This document shows, in pieces, positions 38,552 to 49,607 of a stretch of DNA of 64,000 bases. Numbering within the stretch: the stretch's first letter is position 1; each line of letters opens with the position of its first letter. Source of the stretch: Acidobacteriota bacterium (GTDB lineage: Bacteria > Acidobacteriota > Blastocatellia > RBC074); contig JADJLO010000041.1 in NCBI GenBank assembly GCA_016710075.1, forward strand, positions 62,001 to 126,000, written 5' to 3'. The notes below the pieces were generated by a model. That model saw only the letters and a list, made by a program, of their open reading frames with translations. It was not told the DNA's origin and did no database searches. Position numbers and translations under genes: made by a program.

Positions 38552-39544
38552 CTAGTTGCCTGCCAGATAACTGGCTTTAGCCATCTTGACAGCCCCGATC
38601 ACCGGAGGATCGATTGGGGGAGCAATGATGACTTTTGGCGCGAATTTTAGAATTTCCTGTTTGAGAGGCTCTGAAACCATGTCTCCGGATTCGAAGACAC
38701 CGCCGACGCAGGCCACGCGGAACTCTTCGTGTTCCATCCTCAACTGATCGATCACCGCAATAGCGGCGCGCGCAAGATGGACTGCGGCGTCTTTGAGAAT
38801 CTCTCCGGCGATCTTGTCTCCGTTCCTGGCTTCAACGACAACTATTTTGGAGAGCTGTGCGATTCTGCCCATGACTTCGGCATAGGGGTCATAAATTACC
38901 GGCGGAAGCTCCGGAGGAGAAGTCACGCCGAAATGTTTGAGCACCGGTTCCATCATGGTTGTTGGTTCACCCCTGTAATCCCAGGCCATCATGACGGCTT
39001 CGAGCGCGCGACGCCCGATGTATGATCCGCTGCCTTCATCTCCCATGGCAGGGCCCCAGCCTCCCGCCCGCGCGAATCTCCCACGGGAATTGATGCCGCA
39101 GGCGATCGAGCCGGTGCCGGCGATGATGACGACTCCGGGCTGGTTGCCGGTGGCGCCGGCGAGCGCCACACGGGCATCCGTTTCAAGCGTTATCTCGGGG
39201 ATGGGCAGGGCCTCCTTCAAGGCGCCCAGCATCCTGCGGTGATGTTCAGGATGCGAAACCCCGGCAAGGCCGACATATGCCGAAGTGATCTGAGAAGGCT
39301 TGATACCCGCCTGTTCACAGGCTTTCCCGACCGCTTCGCTGACATGTGCCACGGCTTTCTCAAGCCCTACCCTGAGGAAGTTGGCGGCTTCAGCCAACCC
39401 CTCTCCGCAAATCTTATCGGCGGAGTCCATGACCGCGGCGCGGCAGTTTGTCCCTCCACCGTCGATGCCAAGCCAGTAATGCTCTGCCGTTGTTTTCTTT
39501 GTCTGTGGTTCGCTGATAACCGTTTCAGTAGTTACTGTGCTCAT
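38552..39544 (-). CDS. BadF/BadG-type N-acetylglucosamine/N-acetylmuramate kinase
   Basis: ASKHA-fold sugar kinase. WLGIDGGGTNCRAAVMD (phosphate 1), ITSAYVGLAGVSHPEHHRRM, PGVVIIAGTGSIACGIN (adenosine), AGGWGPAMGDEGSGSYIGR (substrate) and FRVACVGGVFESG (phosphate 2) are all present. The start at 39544 (MSTVTTE..) is preferred to an ATG five codons earlier. Placed beside murQ on the same strand, it most likely phosphorylates GlcNAc or MurNAc (MurK-like) during peptidoglycan salvage. Substrate choice is inferred from context only. Confidence 0.85.
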   Translation of the reverse strand: MSTVTTETVISEPQTKKTTAEHYWLGIDGGGTNCRAAVMDSADKICGEGLAEAANFLRVGLEKAVAHVSEAVGKACEQAGIKPSQITSAYVGLAGVSHPEHHRRMLGALKEALPIPEITLETDARVALAGATGNQPGVVIIAGTGSIACGINSRGRFARAGGWGPAMGDEGSGSYIGRRALEAVMMAWDYRGEPTTMMEPVLKHFGVTSPPELPPVIYDPYAEVMGRIAQLSKIVVVEARNGDKIAGEILKDAAVHLARAAIAVIDQLRMEHEEFRVACVGGVFESGDMVSEPLKQEILKFAPKVIIAPPIDPPVIGAVKMAKASYLAGN

Positions 39545-39715
39545 AGGCCGAAAGTCCAAATCTCACCTATAGATGCGGTGTCTTTACAATCCTCTTCGAA
39601 TCATCATACACTTGCACCGATGATAAAGAAAACCAAAAGTTCTGCAGACTTGCATAAGGGTCTTTTATCAGACTATAAAGACTTTGCTTCCCCCCTTCCT
39701 CCTGAAGGAGCGCCC

Positions 39716-41335
39716 ATGAAAAAAATCCCGAATTTTCATTTATTAGTAATGCTTGCTCTGGCGATGGTTGCAAGCATGATCCTCTCGAATGGAACCGAGG
39801 CGAGAGCTCAAAGGCTTGAGCGTCCACCCGCCAGGGACATCGAAGGAACTCCCGTCCTGCCGGCCGGCACACAGTCGATCCCGGCGGGAACGATTCTCAT
39901 CCTCGAGATGGAGAACAAGGTCGATTCAGGAAGCGCCCAGGTGAGCGATAAATTCCGTAGCCGGATAGCGACTCCCGTGGTGGACGCCAAAGGCAATACC
40001 CTGATCCCTGCCGACTCGATTGTGGAAGGGCACGTCAGCTCCGTTCGCAAGGCAAAGTGGGCAAGGAGATCAGGGATCATTGCAGTCACCTTCGATAATC
40101 TGCGTATGCCCAATGGCCGCTCATTTCCAATTCGAGGCTATCTGACCAGCGCCGATGCTGATGATCGCAAGAGAATAGACGATGAAGGCAATCTCAAAGG
40201 CGGCGCGCTGACAAAACGAGACGTGGTTTTTGTCGGTGGCGGAGCCGGCGCCGGCGCTGCGATTGGAGCCATCGCCGGAGGAGCCCTGGCAGGCGCTGGA
40301 ATCGGAGCCGCTGCCGGTCTGACGGCTACCCTGCTTATGAAGGGCAAGGAGGCCGTGATTGAAGAAAGCCAGCGTTTTGGTCTCGAACTGACTCAACCCC
40401 TCAGCTTATCAGGCGGACCTGGGTCAGGAGGACCAGGATCAGGCGGGCCAGGGTCAGGCGGAGGAGGGTCTAAGCCCCGCCCGGTTTCACCAGGTCCAGG
40501 GAACCGGCCAACGCTGACTCCACGCCCGGTCTCACCGCCGGTCAACCCAATAAATACCGGGAACATGATCAACACGGCCGCCGGGCCTGTCGATGTTTAT
40601 GACGTTCAGGCAACCAGAGGATCAGACGGGCTGCTGAAAATAATGATTACGGCTGAGACACCGACAAACGGTTGGCGCATCTACGAAAATCATGAATTGA
40701 CGGCAAACAGCGTTGAAGTCCGGCTTCGCGGCGTTCCGACCAACAGAACCGGATACCCTCAGTTATCATACCCTCGCGCGCCGATGATCATCATTCAGGA
40801 CAGAAACGGCAGACTGAGAACTGTTAATGTCCGCGGCAAGAACGGCTCGCGCAGCGCTATAGTCAATAGCGGATCTGGTCCATCAGGGCCTGTTTTCGAG
40901 CCAGTCAAACCAAACCAACCAGACTTTCCGCCGAATAATCCGCCAATCTCCAGACCTACTCCCACGCCCGTACCAATAAATCAGGGGGGCAATCTCTCAA
41001 CCCAGGCATCGCGAGTCTCCAACCTGATCGACCAGATCAGATATGACTACGGCGCAAGCATCGGTGTCTGGATCAATCGAGACGGGACTTATGACATCAT
41101 CGGGCAACGGCGGCCGACACCTGATGAAAGGCAGTTGATGGATTCGCTCGGATCTCTGCAGAATTCCGTGCGGGCTCTCAATCTCGATGCGGCTAATTCG
41201 AACGCACGTCGCAGCAATGCCATGCGCGTTCAGGAGGATGCCCGTGTAGTCGAACAGACTTACACCAGGGTTTCTCTAAGCCAGAATCTGAATCAGAGGT
41301 TTAAAACCTGCTTCAGGACACGAGAAGCCTCGTAG
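39716..41335 (+). CDS. Secreted glycine-zipper protein with Gly-Pro-Ser linker
   Basis: Start at ATG 39716 with GAAGGAG ~6 bases upstream; signal peptide residues 1-33. Residues ~40-160 form a beta domain (PAGTILILEMENKVDSGSAQ, KFRSRIATPVVDAKGNTLIP) seen in acidobacterial exported proteins. A glycine zipper follows (GAAIGAIAGGALAGAGIGAA, ~175-200). Next comes a linker GGPGSGGPGSGGPGSGGGGS, an independent beta domain (VDVYDVQATRGSDGLLKI..) and a Pro-rich region. A C-terminal helical segment ends the protein. Membrane insertion by the zipper is likely. I cannot assign a function. Confidence 0.72.
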   Translation: MKKIPNFHLLVMLALAMVASMILSNGTEARAQRLERPPARDIEGTPVLPAGTQSIPAGTILILEMENKVDSGSAQVSDKFRSRIATPVVDAKGNTLIPADSIVEGHVSSVRKAKWARRSGIIAVTFDNLRMPNGRSFPIRGYLTSADADDRKRIDDEGNLKGGALTKRDVVFVGGGAGAGAAIGAIAGGALAGAGIGAAAGLTATLLMKGKEAVIEESQRFGLELTQPLSLSGGPGSGGPGSGGPGSGGGGSKPRPVSPGPGNRPTLTPRPVSPPVNPINTGNMINTAAGPVDVYDVQATRGSDGLLKIMITAETPTNGWRIYENHELTANSVEVRLRGVPTNRTGYPQLSYPRAPMIIIQDRNGRLRTVNVRGKNGSRSAIVNSGSGPSGPVFEPVKPNQPDFPPNNPPISRPTPTPVPINQGGNLSTQASRVSNLIDQIRYDYGASIGVWINRDGTYDIIGQRRPTPDERQLMDSLGSLQNSVRALNLDAANSNARRSNAMRVQEDARVVEQTYTRVSLSQNLNQRFKTCFRTREAS

Positions 41336-41362
41336 GCTCGGCTGATAGATAAAGAAAGAAAG

Positions 41363-41482
41363 AAGAGATGACCAAACAGACGGAATAAACGAAACAAACG
41401 AAAAGGTTCTAATGGGTGATTCGCCCATTTACCCCTGTTTTTCGTTTGCTTCGTTTATTCCGTCTGTTTCGTAATCTCTCTT
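41363..41482. repeat. GTTTCGT-family long inverted repeat
   Basis: Left arm 41363-41404 (AACAGACGGAATAAACGAAA and onward) and right arm 41438-41482 (TTTATTCCGTCTGTTTCGTA and onward) are close complements over ~35 bases. The loop itself holds a small hairpin AATGGGTGATTCGCCCATT. It lies between a plus-strand gene end and the tRNA end, so it can serve as a two-way transcript end. Confidence 0.85.
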
Positions 41483-41495
41483 CTTTTATTCGGAA

Positions 41496-41570
<75 letters not shown>

Positions 41571-41647
41571 CGTATTGCGTAATCTTTTTTACCACACCCC
41601 AGGGAAAGTTTAAAGAAGAGTTGCCGGTTGCCAATGTTTAAAGTCAG

Positions 41648-41764
41648 TAACTGATACTGTTGGCGAATTCGGAAAAAGGGTCCCTGCTTGAAGATTTTAA
41701 GAGGCCTTTTGACCACAACAAAAAAGGGGAAACAGGCTAAAACAATTGCCAACAGTATCAGTTA
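41648..41764. repeat. Inverted repeat with 17-bp perfect arms
   Basis: TAACTGATACTGTTGGC (41648-41664) and its exact complement GCCAACAGTATCAGTTA (41748-41764) flank 83 bases. The right arm ends at the patatin stop codon. The same 14- to 16-base core occurs once at 413 and once at 5587. Confidence 0.85.
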
Positions 41765-42637
<873 letters not shown>

Positions 42638-42802
42638 CGACTCATCACCTCCAATTTCAGGCTCTTTGAATCTCATTTTAGCAGATGAGTTGCATTTCAG
42701 GGATTATGGATTTGAGCTTGACCCATGCCATTTACTACTGTACAAATGAATCAGCGCCTGGTTTCATCCGGGCAGTAATTCACTCAATTTCCGGAGGCGC
42801 GT

Positions 42803-43153
42803 TTGCAACGTATCCCTCGCTATTGTTCCCTCGATGGATTTACCGAATTGAGCACTTCGCTTGAGGGCGTAGCCTTGCGATCACTCCACCAGTTCGACAC
42901 CGTCTGCGTCCGCACCATAAATAACACTTATTTCCTCTTCATCCTCGATCCCGAGACTGGAAAAGCCCTGGTTCAGGGTGGAAGATATTTCTCTCAGCCG
43001 ATAGAAGCAACCATCAGCGGATCGACTTTCGGAGGATGCATGCTCAAATCAGGTTGGGTTGGCGTGGGCCTCAGAATCGAGATCTGCGCGGATGGACAGC
43101 GAATCGTCACCTCTCCGGTGCGAACTCTCCACGTCGAAAATCGCGCCAATTAA
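42803..43153 (+). CDS. Hypothetical protein, small beta-rich
   Basis: 116 residues beginning at TTG 42803, with CCGGAGG ending ~6 bases before it, the best start signal available. The sequence alternates hydrophobic strands (VRTINNTYFLFILDPETGKALVQGG and RYFSQPIEATISGSTFGG, residues ~37-75), ending in RTLHVENRAN. I do not recognise a family. It converges on the VanZ gene with an 8-base gap. Confidence 0.6.
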   Translation: MQRIPRYCSLDGFTELSTSLEGVALRSLHQFDTVCVRTINNTYFLFILDPETGKALVQGGRYFSQPIEATISGSTFGGCMLKSGWVGVGLRIEICADGQRIVTSPVRTLHVENRAN

Positions 43154-43161
43154 ACGAATCT

Positions 43162-43620
43162 TTAATCAGACCGACTATTCTTATAGCTGAGAGCGCGGAT
43201 CACGATCATCGCCGAGAGCGCCCCGGAAAAATCTATCATGCTGTCATAAATCGAACCGACGCGGTGACTGGTGAAGGTCTGGTGAAATTCATCGAGCACG
43301 GCGTAAACCGCAACCCCAACCAGCGAATAGACCGCCCAGCCCGGATCCCATCTGCTTGCCGAATCCCCTCTGAATGCCCTGTAGTAGAGCGTTCCCAGAA
43401 TCGCATATTCAGTGAAATGAGCTCCCTTGCGGATCAGAAAATTAATCCAGTCGATGAGTTCCCTGCCGGCCGATGGGTAGAAGAGCTTGAGTATCATCTC
43501 GACATACGATCCGGTGTTCTCCCCCGAAAAATTATCGGTCGAGAAATAGAAGATCATCGCCATCCATAAAAAAGGCGGGAGCCAGTAATACAGCCATCTG
43601 GTTTTGCTGGAGTCAGGCAT
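43162..43620 (-). CDS. VanZ-family membrane protein
   Basis: 152 residues with four membrane segments. WMAMIFYFSTD near the N-terminus, INFLIRKGAHFTEYAILGTLYY, and VYAVLDEFHQTFTSHRVGSIYDSMIDFSG are the VanZ signature blocks. VanZ-like proteins have no agreed biochemical role; one member confers low-level teicoplanin resistance. It lies downstream of the ATP synthase genes and is separated from them by a GTTTCGT-type hairpin. Confidence 0.9.
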   Translation of the reverse strand: MPDSSKTRWLYYWLPPFLWMAMIFYFSTDNFSGENTGSYVEMILKLFYPSAGRELIDWINFLIRKGAHFTEYAILGTLYYRAFRGDSASRWDPGWAVYSLVGVAVYAVLDEFHQTFTSHRVGSIYDSMIDFSGALSAMIVIRALSYKNSRSD

Positions 43621-43641
43621 ATATTTTTCGAACTAAACTAA

Positions 43642-43695
43642 AAAGACGAAACCGAAGAAATTAACTTTCTTTTCGTCGGTTTCGTCTATTTTGAA
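43642..43695. repeat. Hairpin of the GTTTCGT family after atpG
   Basis: AGACGAAACCGA and its complement TCGGTTTCGTCT flank ~25 bases just downstream of the atpG stop. It is a shorter member of the long inverted-repeat family and a likely transcript end. Confidence 0.65.
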
Positions 43696-43717
43696 AGCCA
43701 CTCTGGAAAAAGAATGG

Positions 43718-44608
43718 CTATAAAGCTTCAGCGCCGCTGACGACCTCGATGATCTCGCGTGTGATCTTGGCCTGGCGAACGCGGTTCATATTGAGGGTCA
43801 GCCGGTCGATCACGTCGGATGCGTTCTTGGAAGCGGAATCCATGGCGGCCATTCGCGCGCCAAGCTCCGACGCCACTGACTCGAGCATCGCATGATAGAC
43901 CTGATTTTCGATGAGCTTGGGCAGCAATTCAGAAAAGATGACCGTTGCGGGCTGCTCATACAGATAATCGATCAGTATCTCGCTCTGTGTCTCGTCCTTA
44001 TCGATTTCAATGCGGCCAACCGGAAGCAGTTGTTCGACCGTCGGCCTTTGAGAGAGCGCCGATTTGAATTCACCGTAGAGAATAAAGATGCGGTCTACCG
44101 GCTTATCCTCTGAAGAAAAATCAGCGATCAGTTGCCGGGCGACTTCAGTCGCGTCAGCGGCATTCACCCTTCCCGTCCCGGTAAGATTCAGATGCTCGCG
44201 ACGGATTGAGACTCCGCGGCGACGGAAAAAATCCGCGCCTTTGCGCCCGATCAGAACCATCTCGACATTATTGCCCGTATTCTGGCGTAGAAAATCCTGG
44301 GCGGCCTTGATGAGGTTGGTGTTGAAGCCTCCACAGAGCCCCTTGTCGGGAGTGACAAGGGCCAGCACCACATTCTCTCGTGAGGTCTCGCGCTGGTGAC
44401 CGGTAAGCAGCGGGTCATGATAATCGGGTGAGCGGCCGGCTGCATCGCCAAGAATCTGCATCATCTTGGCAGTGTAAGGACGGGCGGCAGTCACCCTCTC
44501 CTGAGCGCGGCGAAGCCTTGCGGCAGCAACCATCTTCATCGCCTTGGTGATCTGGCGCATGTTCTTGACTGCTTTAACTCGCCTTCTTAAATCTTGTAAG
44601 CTTGGCAT
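43718..44608 (-). CDS. atpG: ATP synthase F1 gamma subunit
   Basis: The rotating shaft of F1. MPSLQDLRRRVKAVKNMRQITKAM at the N-terminus and the C-terminal SKNASDVIDRLTLNMNRVRQ.. plus ITREIIEVVSGAEAL are the two shaft helices. VLALVTPDKGLCGGFNTNL is conserved. 296 residues. It follows atpA on the same strand, but with a 171-base gap filled by a long inverted repeat, so its expression may be uncoupled from atpA. Confidence 0.96.
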   Translation of the reverse strand: MPSLQDLRRRVKAVKNMRQITKAMKMVAAARLRRAQERVTAARPYTAKMMQILGDAAGRSPDYHDPLLTGHQRETSRENVVLALVTPDKGLCGGFNTNLIKAAQDFLRQNTGNNVEMVLIGRKGADFFRRRGVSIRREHLNLTGTGRVNAADATEVARQLIADFSSEDKPVDRIFILYGEFKSALSQRPTVEQLLPVGRIEIDKDETQSEILIDYLYEQPATVIFSELLPKLIENQVYHAMLESVASELGARMAAMDSASKNASDVIDRLTLNMNRVRQAKITREIIEVVSGAEAL

Positions 44609-44619
44609 GATTGAAAATC

Positions 44620-44771
44620 AGATTACAAAACAGATGAAATAAACGAAAAATCCAGGCGGTCAATGTACAAAACCGGCCTTTATTTTCAATAGACAAAACA
44701 ATTAAAATTCACGATGCATCCTGTTTTCAGGCATTTTCGTTTGTTTCGTTTATTCAGTCTGTTTCGTAATC
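44620..44771. repeat. GTTTCGT-family inverted repeat inside the atp operon
   Basis: Left arm AGATTACAAAACAGATGAAA and onward (44620-44650) and right arm TTTTCGTTTGTTTCGTTTAT and onward (44733-44771) lie between atpA and atpG. The arms are imperfect complements around ~80 bases. Confidence 0.8.
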
Positions 44772-44779
44772 CCCTTCTT

Positions 44780-46315
<1,536 letters not shown>

Positions 46316-46356
46316 ATTTGCTCCGCCAAAAACTTGGAATGTATTAAAACTTATGT

Positions 46357-46905
46357 TTATGCCCTTTGAGTCATCAGGCGCTGCTTCATCTGTGAAAGCT
46401 GATTCTTGATCGATCCGTCGATGATAAGGCTGCCGATGCGTGTCACGACTCCGCCGATGATCCCCGGGTCGGCTCTGAATGTCAGCCTGACCTCCTTGCC
46501 GGTGATCGTTTTCAACTTATCGCGCAGCATCTCTTTTTCGGCATCGCTGATCTCGCGAGCCGTGGAAATCTCGGCCGAGACTATGTTCGCCCGCTGATCC
46601 AGTTCTCTCGAAAGCGCGCGAACCATCTGATCAAGGTTGTGCAGCCGGTGATTGTTAAGCAAAAGCTGAAGAAAGTTGATTGTCGTCGGACGCAGCTTCA
46701 GCCTCGTAACCAGCTCTTTGAGCACTCCACTCTTGCGATCCAGCGCCAGCACCGGATTCGCAAAAACCTCGCGCAATTCCGAATGCCCCGCTATCAGGCT
46801 CGAAAATCTGCTCAATTCCGCGAAAACCTCATTCGATTCCTTGCGCTCCGTCATGACATCGGCCAGAGCTTTCGCGTATCGATTTGCTATCGTAATTCCA
46901 CTCAT
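46357..46905 (-). CDS. atpH: ATP synthase F1 delta subunit
   Basis: Connects F1 to the peripheral stalk. IANRYAKALADVMTERK at the N-terminus and the C-terminal LRDKLKTITGKEVRLTFRADPGIIGGVVTRIG block with the terminal IDGSIKNQLSQMKQRL are characteristic. 182 residues. It begins 3 bases after the atpF stop, so translation is coupled. Confidence 0.95.
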   Translation of the reverse strand: MSGITIANRYAKALADVMTERKESNEVFAELSRFSSLIAGHSELREVFANPVLALDRKSGVLKELVTRLKLRPTTINFLQLLLNNHRLHNLDQMVRALSRELDQRANIVSAEISTAREISDAEKEMLRDKLKTITGKEVRLTFRADPGIIGGVVTRIGSLIIDGSIKNQLSQMKQRLMTQRA

Positions 46906-46908
46906 TGC

Positions 46909-47505
46909 TTATCCTATCTTGTTCATCTGCTCGGCCTTGTTCATCTGCTCGGTCATCCGCTGCAGCAGGTTCATATCATCTTCCGGCTTCATCTCACGGC
47001 GAATCATCTGCTCCGCCAGATCGACGGCTTTGGCCGCCGCAAAATCGCGGAGGTCAGCCATGGCGATCTGCTTGGCCGCCTCTATGTCACGCTTCGCCGT
47101 GACGCCGATCTTTTCGACATCCCGCCGCGCTTCGTTCTGCAACCGCTCCCTTTCAGCATCGGCCTCTTTTCCGGCCTGCTCCCTGATGCCCGCAATCTCC
47201 GTATCCAGCCGGCTCAGGCGCAAATCCAGCTCGGCCATCTTCGCAGCCGCCGCCTCTTTCTCTTTCGCTGCCCGCTGAAGCGTCTCGCGAACCATGGCAA
47301 ACCTCGTCGAGAAGAACTCTCTCGCAGGCTTGCGAACGGCCAGCCACAATAACGTCACGAACAACGCCAGATTGACCGCCTTCGGAATGGCGGGATGCAA
47401 CCCGCCCTCTGCCAAAAGAATGACTGGGAAATTGCTAAATAATGCGGGAACGAATGCTGACGGTGAACTGAATAACTCCGGTATGACTTGACTGATTAGG
47501 ATCAT
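46909..47505 (-). CDS. atpF: ATP synthase Fo b subunit
   Basis: Peripheral stalk: a hydrophobic N-terminal part (SNFPVILLAEGGLHP.., then KAVNLALFVTLLWLAVRK, residues ~45-60) is followed by a long charged helix (ARRDVEKIGVTAKRDIEAAK). 198 residues. It is unusual in having ~40 extra N-terminal residues before the membrane helix. The end carries a short direct repeat (EQMNKAEQMNKIG), encoded by two near-identical 18-base units at 46919-46955. It lies 6 bases after the b' gene. Confidence 0.9.
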   Translation of the reverse strand: MILISQVIPELFSSPSAFVPALFSNFPVILLAEGGLHPAIPKAVNLALFVTLLWLAVRKPAREFFSTRFAMVRETLQRAAKEKEAAAAKMAELDLRLSRLDTEIAGIREQAGKEADAERERLQNEARRDVEKIGVTAKRDIEAAKQIAMADLRDFAAAKAVDLAEQMIRREMKPEDDMNLLQRMTEQMNKAEQMNKIG

Positions 47506-47511
47506 ATCGCC

Positions 47512-47979
47512 TCAATTCCCTCCAGCGCTGACCGGTCGATTCAAAATCTGTGAAGAAATGGTGGCTGCCATTGCCTGCGCCTCACTTTCGAGGTTCTGCT
47601 TCGCTGAAGCCGCCTGCTTCGAGATCTCCTCCTGTGCCGCGACAATCTGCCTGGCAGTCTCCGCCTTGACCTCTGCTACCATATCCTGCCGCGCCGTCAC
47701 CGACTCGCGTCGCTGCGCCTCGAGATACTGGTATGCCTCCGCACGCGTCGCTCTCAACTGCTCCTCGTACTTGCCAAGCCGCTCCTCATACTGCGCAAGC
47801 ATCTGCTTCGCCTCGGTCATCCTTCCGGCGCCGAGCCGCTCTCGCTCATCCAGCACCTTGTTGATCGGCTTGAACAATGTCTTGTTCAGAATGAATACCA
47901 GTATGAAGATGGATATGAAAATTACCAGAAACGATCCATCAATGCTCAGGACACTTCCAGCTAAGGCCAGGACGATCAC
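47512..47979 (-). CDS. atpF': ATP synthase Fo b' subunit
   Basis: 155 residues: membrane helix SFLVIFISIFILVFILNKTLF (residues ~16-36) followed by KPINKVLDERERLGAGRM, as in b' proteins, and a long coiled-coil rich in Ala, Glu, Gln. First gene of the operon. The a and c subunit genes expected next to it are absent here; upstream lie a candidate promoter and then the integron region. Two different b subunits imply a heterodimeric stalk, as in photosynthetic bacteria and many Acidobacteria. Confidence 0.9.
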   Translation of the reverse strand: MIVLALAGSVLSIDGSFLVIFISIFILVFILNKTLFKPINKVLDERERLGAGRMTEAKQMLAQYEERLGKYEEQLRATRAEAYQYLEAQRRESVTARQDMVAEVKAETARQIVAAQEEISKQAASAKQNLESEAQAMAATISSQILNRPVSAGGN

Positions 47980-48065
47980 AGTAGGTTCGCCGCTCCTCTC
48001 TTCAAAAGATTTATTTTGTATCGCTATCAGTCAGCTATAGTGATTAAAACTGCCTTTAAATCAAG

Positions 48066-48101
48066 CTAATATAATTAGCACATGGTTTCACAAAGTGTCA
48101 A
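48066..48101 (-). promoter_or_regulatory. Candidate atp operon promoter
   Basis: TTGACA (48101-48096) is part of a 13-base block TTGACACTTTGTG that also precedes two other leftward units (51230 and 53769). A/T-rich sequence around TAATTA/TATATT lies 18-22 bases further down. The -10 is therefore poorly defined, but the position ~100 bases before atpF' is suitable. Confidence 0.5.
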
Positions 48102-48424
48102 ATCAAGCATTATATAAAAAGTCGCTGTTGGTGACGTTTTACGATGTTTTATTCATGATTTCAGCCGCAGGAGTGAGCTCGTATGACGTTTCAAGATGGC
48201 TAATGATGTGGTGTCCACCAAACTGGTTCAACTCCAATCTACACTCAACATCGGAAGTGTCGCTACCCGGCCCGCCTCAGCCGGTTCGAGTCAACACTCG
48301 ATCGCGCGCTTCGTTCCACCCGGGAGTTAGGAAGCATGACTACCATGTCATCTTGCCCAGCGAGCCGAGGATACCGAGGAGAAGTAGTGCCAGTCCGGCG
48401 AGAATGTACCGTGTACCGCCGGCC

Positions 48425-48473
48425 CGGGCCTGGTGGCCTGCCGTTGGCGCTCCGGTTGAACGAGGGGTTAGGC
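48425..48473 (-). other. attC half-site of the VOC/oxidoreductase cassette
   Basis: GCCTAAC core at 48473-48467, then CTCGTTCAACCGGAGCGCCA and a C/G-rich arm typical of attC sites. The opposite half (R') is not recognisable, so the site is decayed or truncated at the left end of array A. Confidence 0.6.
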
Positions 48474-48480
48474 CTCAGTC

Positions 48481-49176
48481 TCACCGCTGCGCTGGCCAGC
48501 TTGCGTTACGACTCTCGCTTGCCTTTGCAAACCTGGAGACCGTGCCACGAATGAGAGGACGATAGAGGAAGCGTAGAAGCCAGCCCGGAATCACCCGGCC
48601 ACGTTCCTCGTGCGCAACGCGTGCGCGTGGGTGGTCCATGAAGGAGAGCCCAGAGACTCGGTAGCCTGCCGCCGGTTCCCTGAACTCAATACGAGACAGG
48701 TGCTTCACCCACTTGTATCCGTAGTGCGCTGGCGCGATTAGTCGCAATGGCGCACCGTGATCGACTGAGATAGGTTGGCCGTTGAGGCGGTCCGCCAAGA
48801 GGACGTCTGGAGCGAGGAGATCTTCAAGCAGCATCCCGGTGCGGGCGCCATCCTGGCCACGCAGCGCCACCAATGTGGCGCTGGCCTGTGGTGCTGCTTG
48901 GGGCTGGATGACTTGCGTGTAAAAGTCGATGAACCTTACTCCTTCCCATCGAAGTGCCCGGTAGCTCCACGTGGTGACGCAATGAAAGTCGCAAACCTGT
49001 TCAATTCGGGGCAACCCTTGGAGGGCCTCGGTGAGATGCAACTGTCGGGTGACGCTCCCTGTGACGTCCAGCGCGCATCTCGAAGTCTCCTTCGGGAATC
49101 GCTGGGCAAACTGAGGAAGCCCGAAGCGATGAAAGTCTGCGGATTCGCGCTGTCCCGGGGGAAGTGGAGTACTCAC
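48481..49176 (-). CDS. Sulfite-oxidase-like molybdopterin enzyme
   Basis: 231 residues, GTG start. SUOX-type Moco domain: FHRFGLPQFAQRFP near the start, LTEALQGLPRI, then VCDFHCVTTWSYRALRWEG with the molybdenum-ligand Cys. Later blocks are GAPLRLIAPAHYGYKWVKHL and IEFRE. It lacks a twin-arginine signal and a heme domain, so it is a cytosolic stand-alone oxidoreductase of the YedY/SUOX superfamily. The stop is 7 bases before the attC half-site. It shares a cassette with the VOC gene (29-base gap). Moco enzymes are unusual cargo for cassettes. Confidence 0.82.
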   Translation of the reverse strand: MSTPLPPGQRESADFHRFGLPQFAQRFPKETSRCALDVTGSVTRQLHLTEALQGLPRIEQVCDFHCVTTWSYRALRWEGVRFIDFYTQVIQPQAAPQASATLVALRGQDGARTGMLLEDLLAPDVLLADRLNGQPISVDHGAPLRLIAPAHYGYKWVKHLSRIEFREPAAGYRVSGLSFMDHPRARVAHEERGRVIPGWLLRFLYRPLIRGTVSRFAKASESRNASWPAQR

Positions 49177-49205
49177 AGTGTGTCCTTCTGCGGCTGTGCA
49201 TGAAC

Positions 49206-49598
49206 CTACCCGTGTATGAGTTGGCCAATGCGCAGGAGATTACCGTCAGGATCAACGATGGCAAACTCTCTGAGGCCCCATGGTTTGTCTTCAAGTCGAT
49301 CCATTCGTGGGATGCCGGAGCTCGGCAAGCCGACAGCCGAGCACGCCTCATAGAAGCTTTCTACATTCAGGACTCGGATGTAGCAGCCAGCTGAGGACTC
49401 TGCCGGTACAAGCTCCCTGTGCGTGAAGAAGTGCAGTTCCACTGCTCCGCGCCTTAAGATGCCGTACTCGTTGTTGAACTCGTGCGCTCCGCCCTCAAAC
49501 CCGAGCTGGCGATAAAACTCCGTAGCCTCGCTCACGGAGCGACATGGCAGTGTCGGTATGGCGAGATCGTAGTTCTGCATCGCGGTAGGACTCTTCAT
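49206..49598 (-). CDS. VOC-family (glyoxalase/bleomycin-resistance-like) protein
   Basis: 130 residues from ATG 49598 (MKSPTAMQNYDLAIPTLPCRSV). It has two beta-alpha-beta-beta-beta modules: EATEFYRQLGFEGGAHEFNNEYGILRRG (first half), then CYIRVLNVESFYEACSAVGLP with REFAIVDPDGNLLRIGQLI (metal/ligand side Glu/Asp region). Related to bleomycin-binding proteins, which are frequent in cassette arrays. The start is 9 bases after the GTTAGGC core of the previous attC, too close for its own promoter, so it depends on transcription from the right. Confidence 0.85.
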   Translation of the reverse strand: MKSPTAMQNYDLAIPTLPCRSVSEATEFYRQLGFEGGAHEFNNEYGILRRGAVELHFFTHRELVPAESSAGCYIRVLNVESFYEACSAVGLPSSGIPRMDRLEDKPWGLREFAIVDPDGNLLRIGQLIHG

Positions 49599-49607
49599 GT
49601 TTGCGCC

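Noticed and set aside
48263..48484. Arg/Pro-rich open frame at the left end of array A
   Set aside because: This is the usual translation of attC-type sequence and has no independent support.
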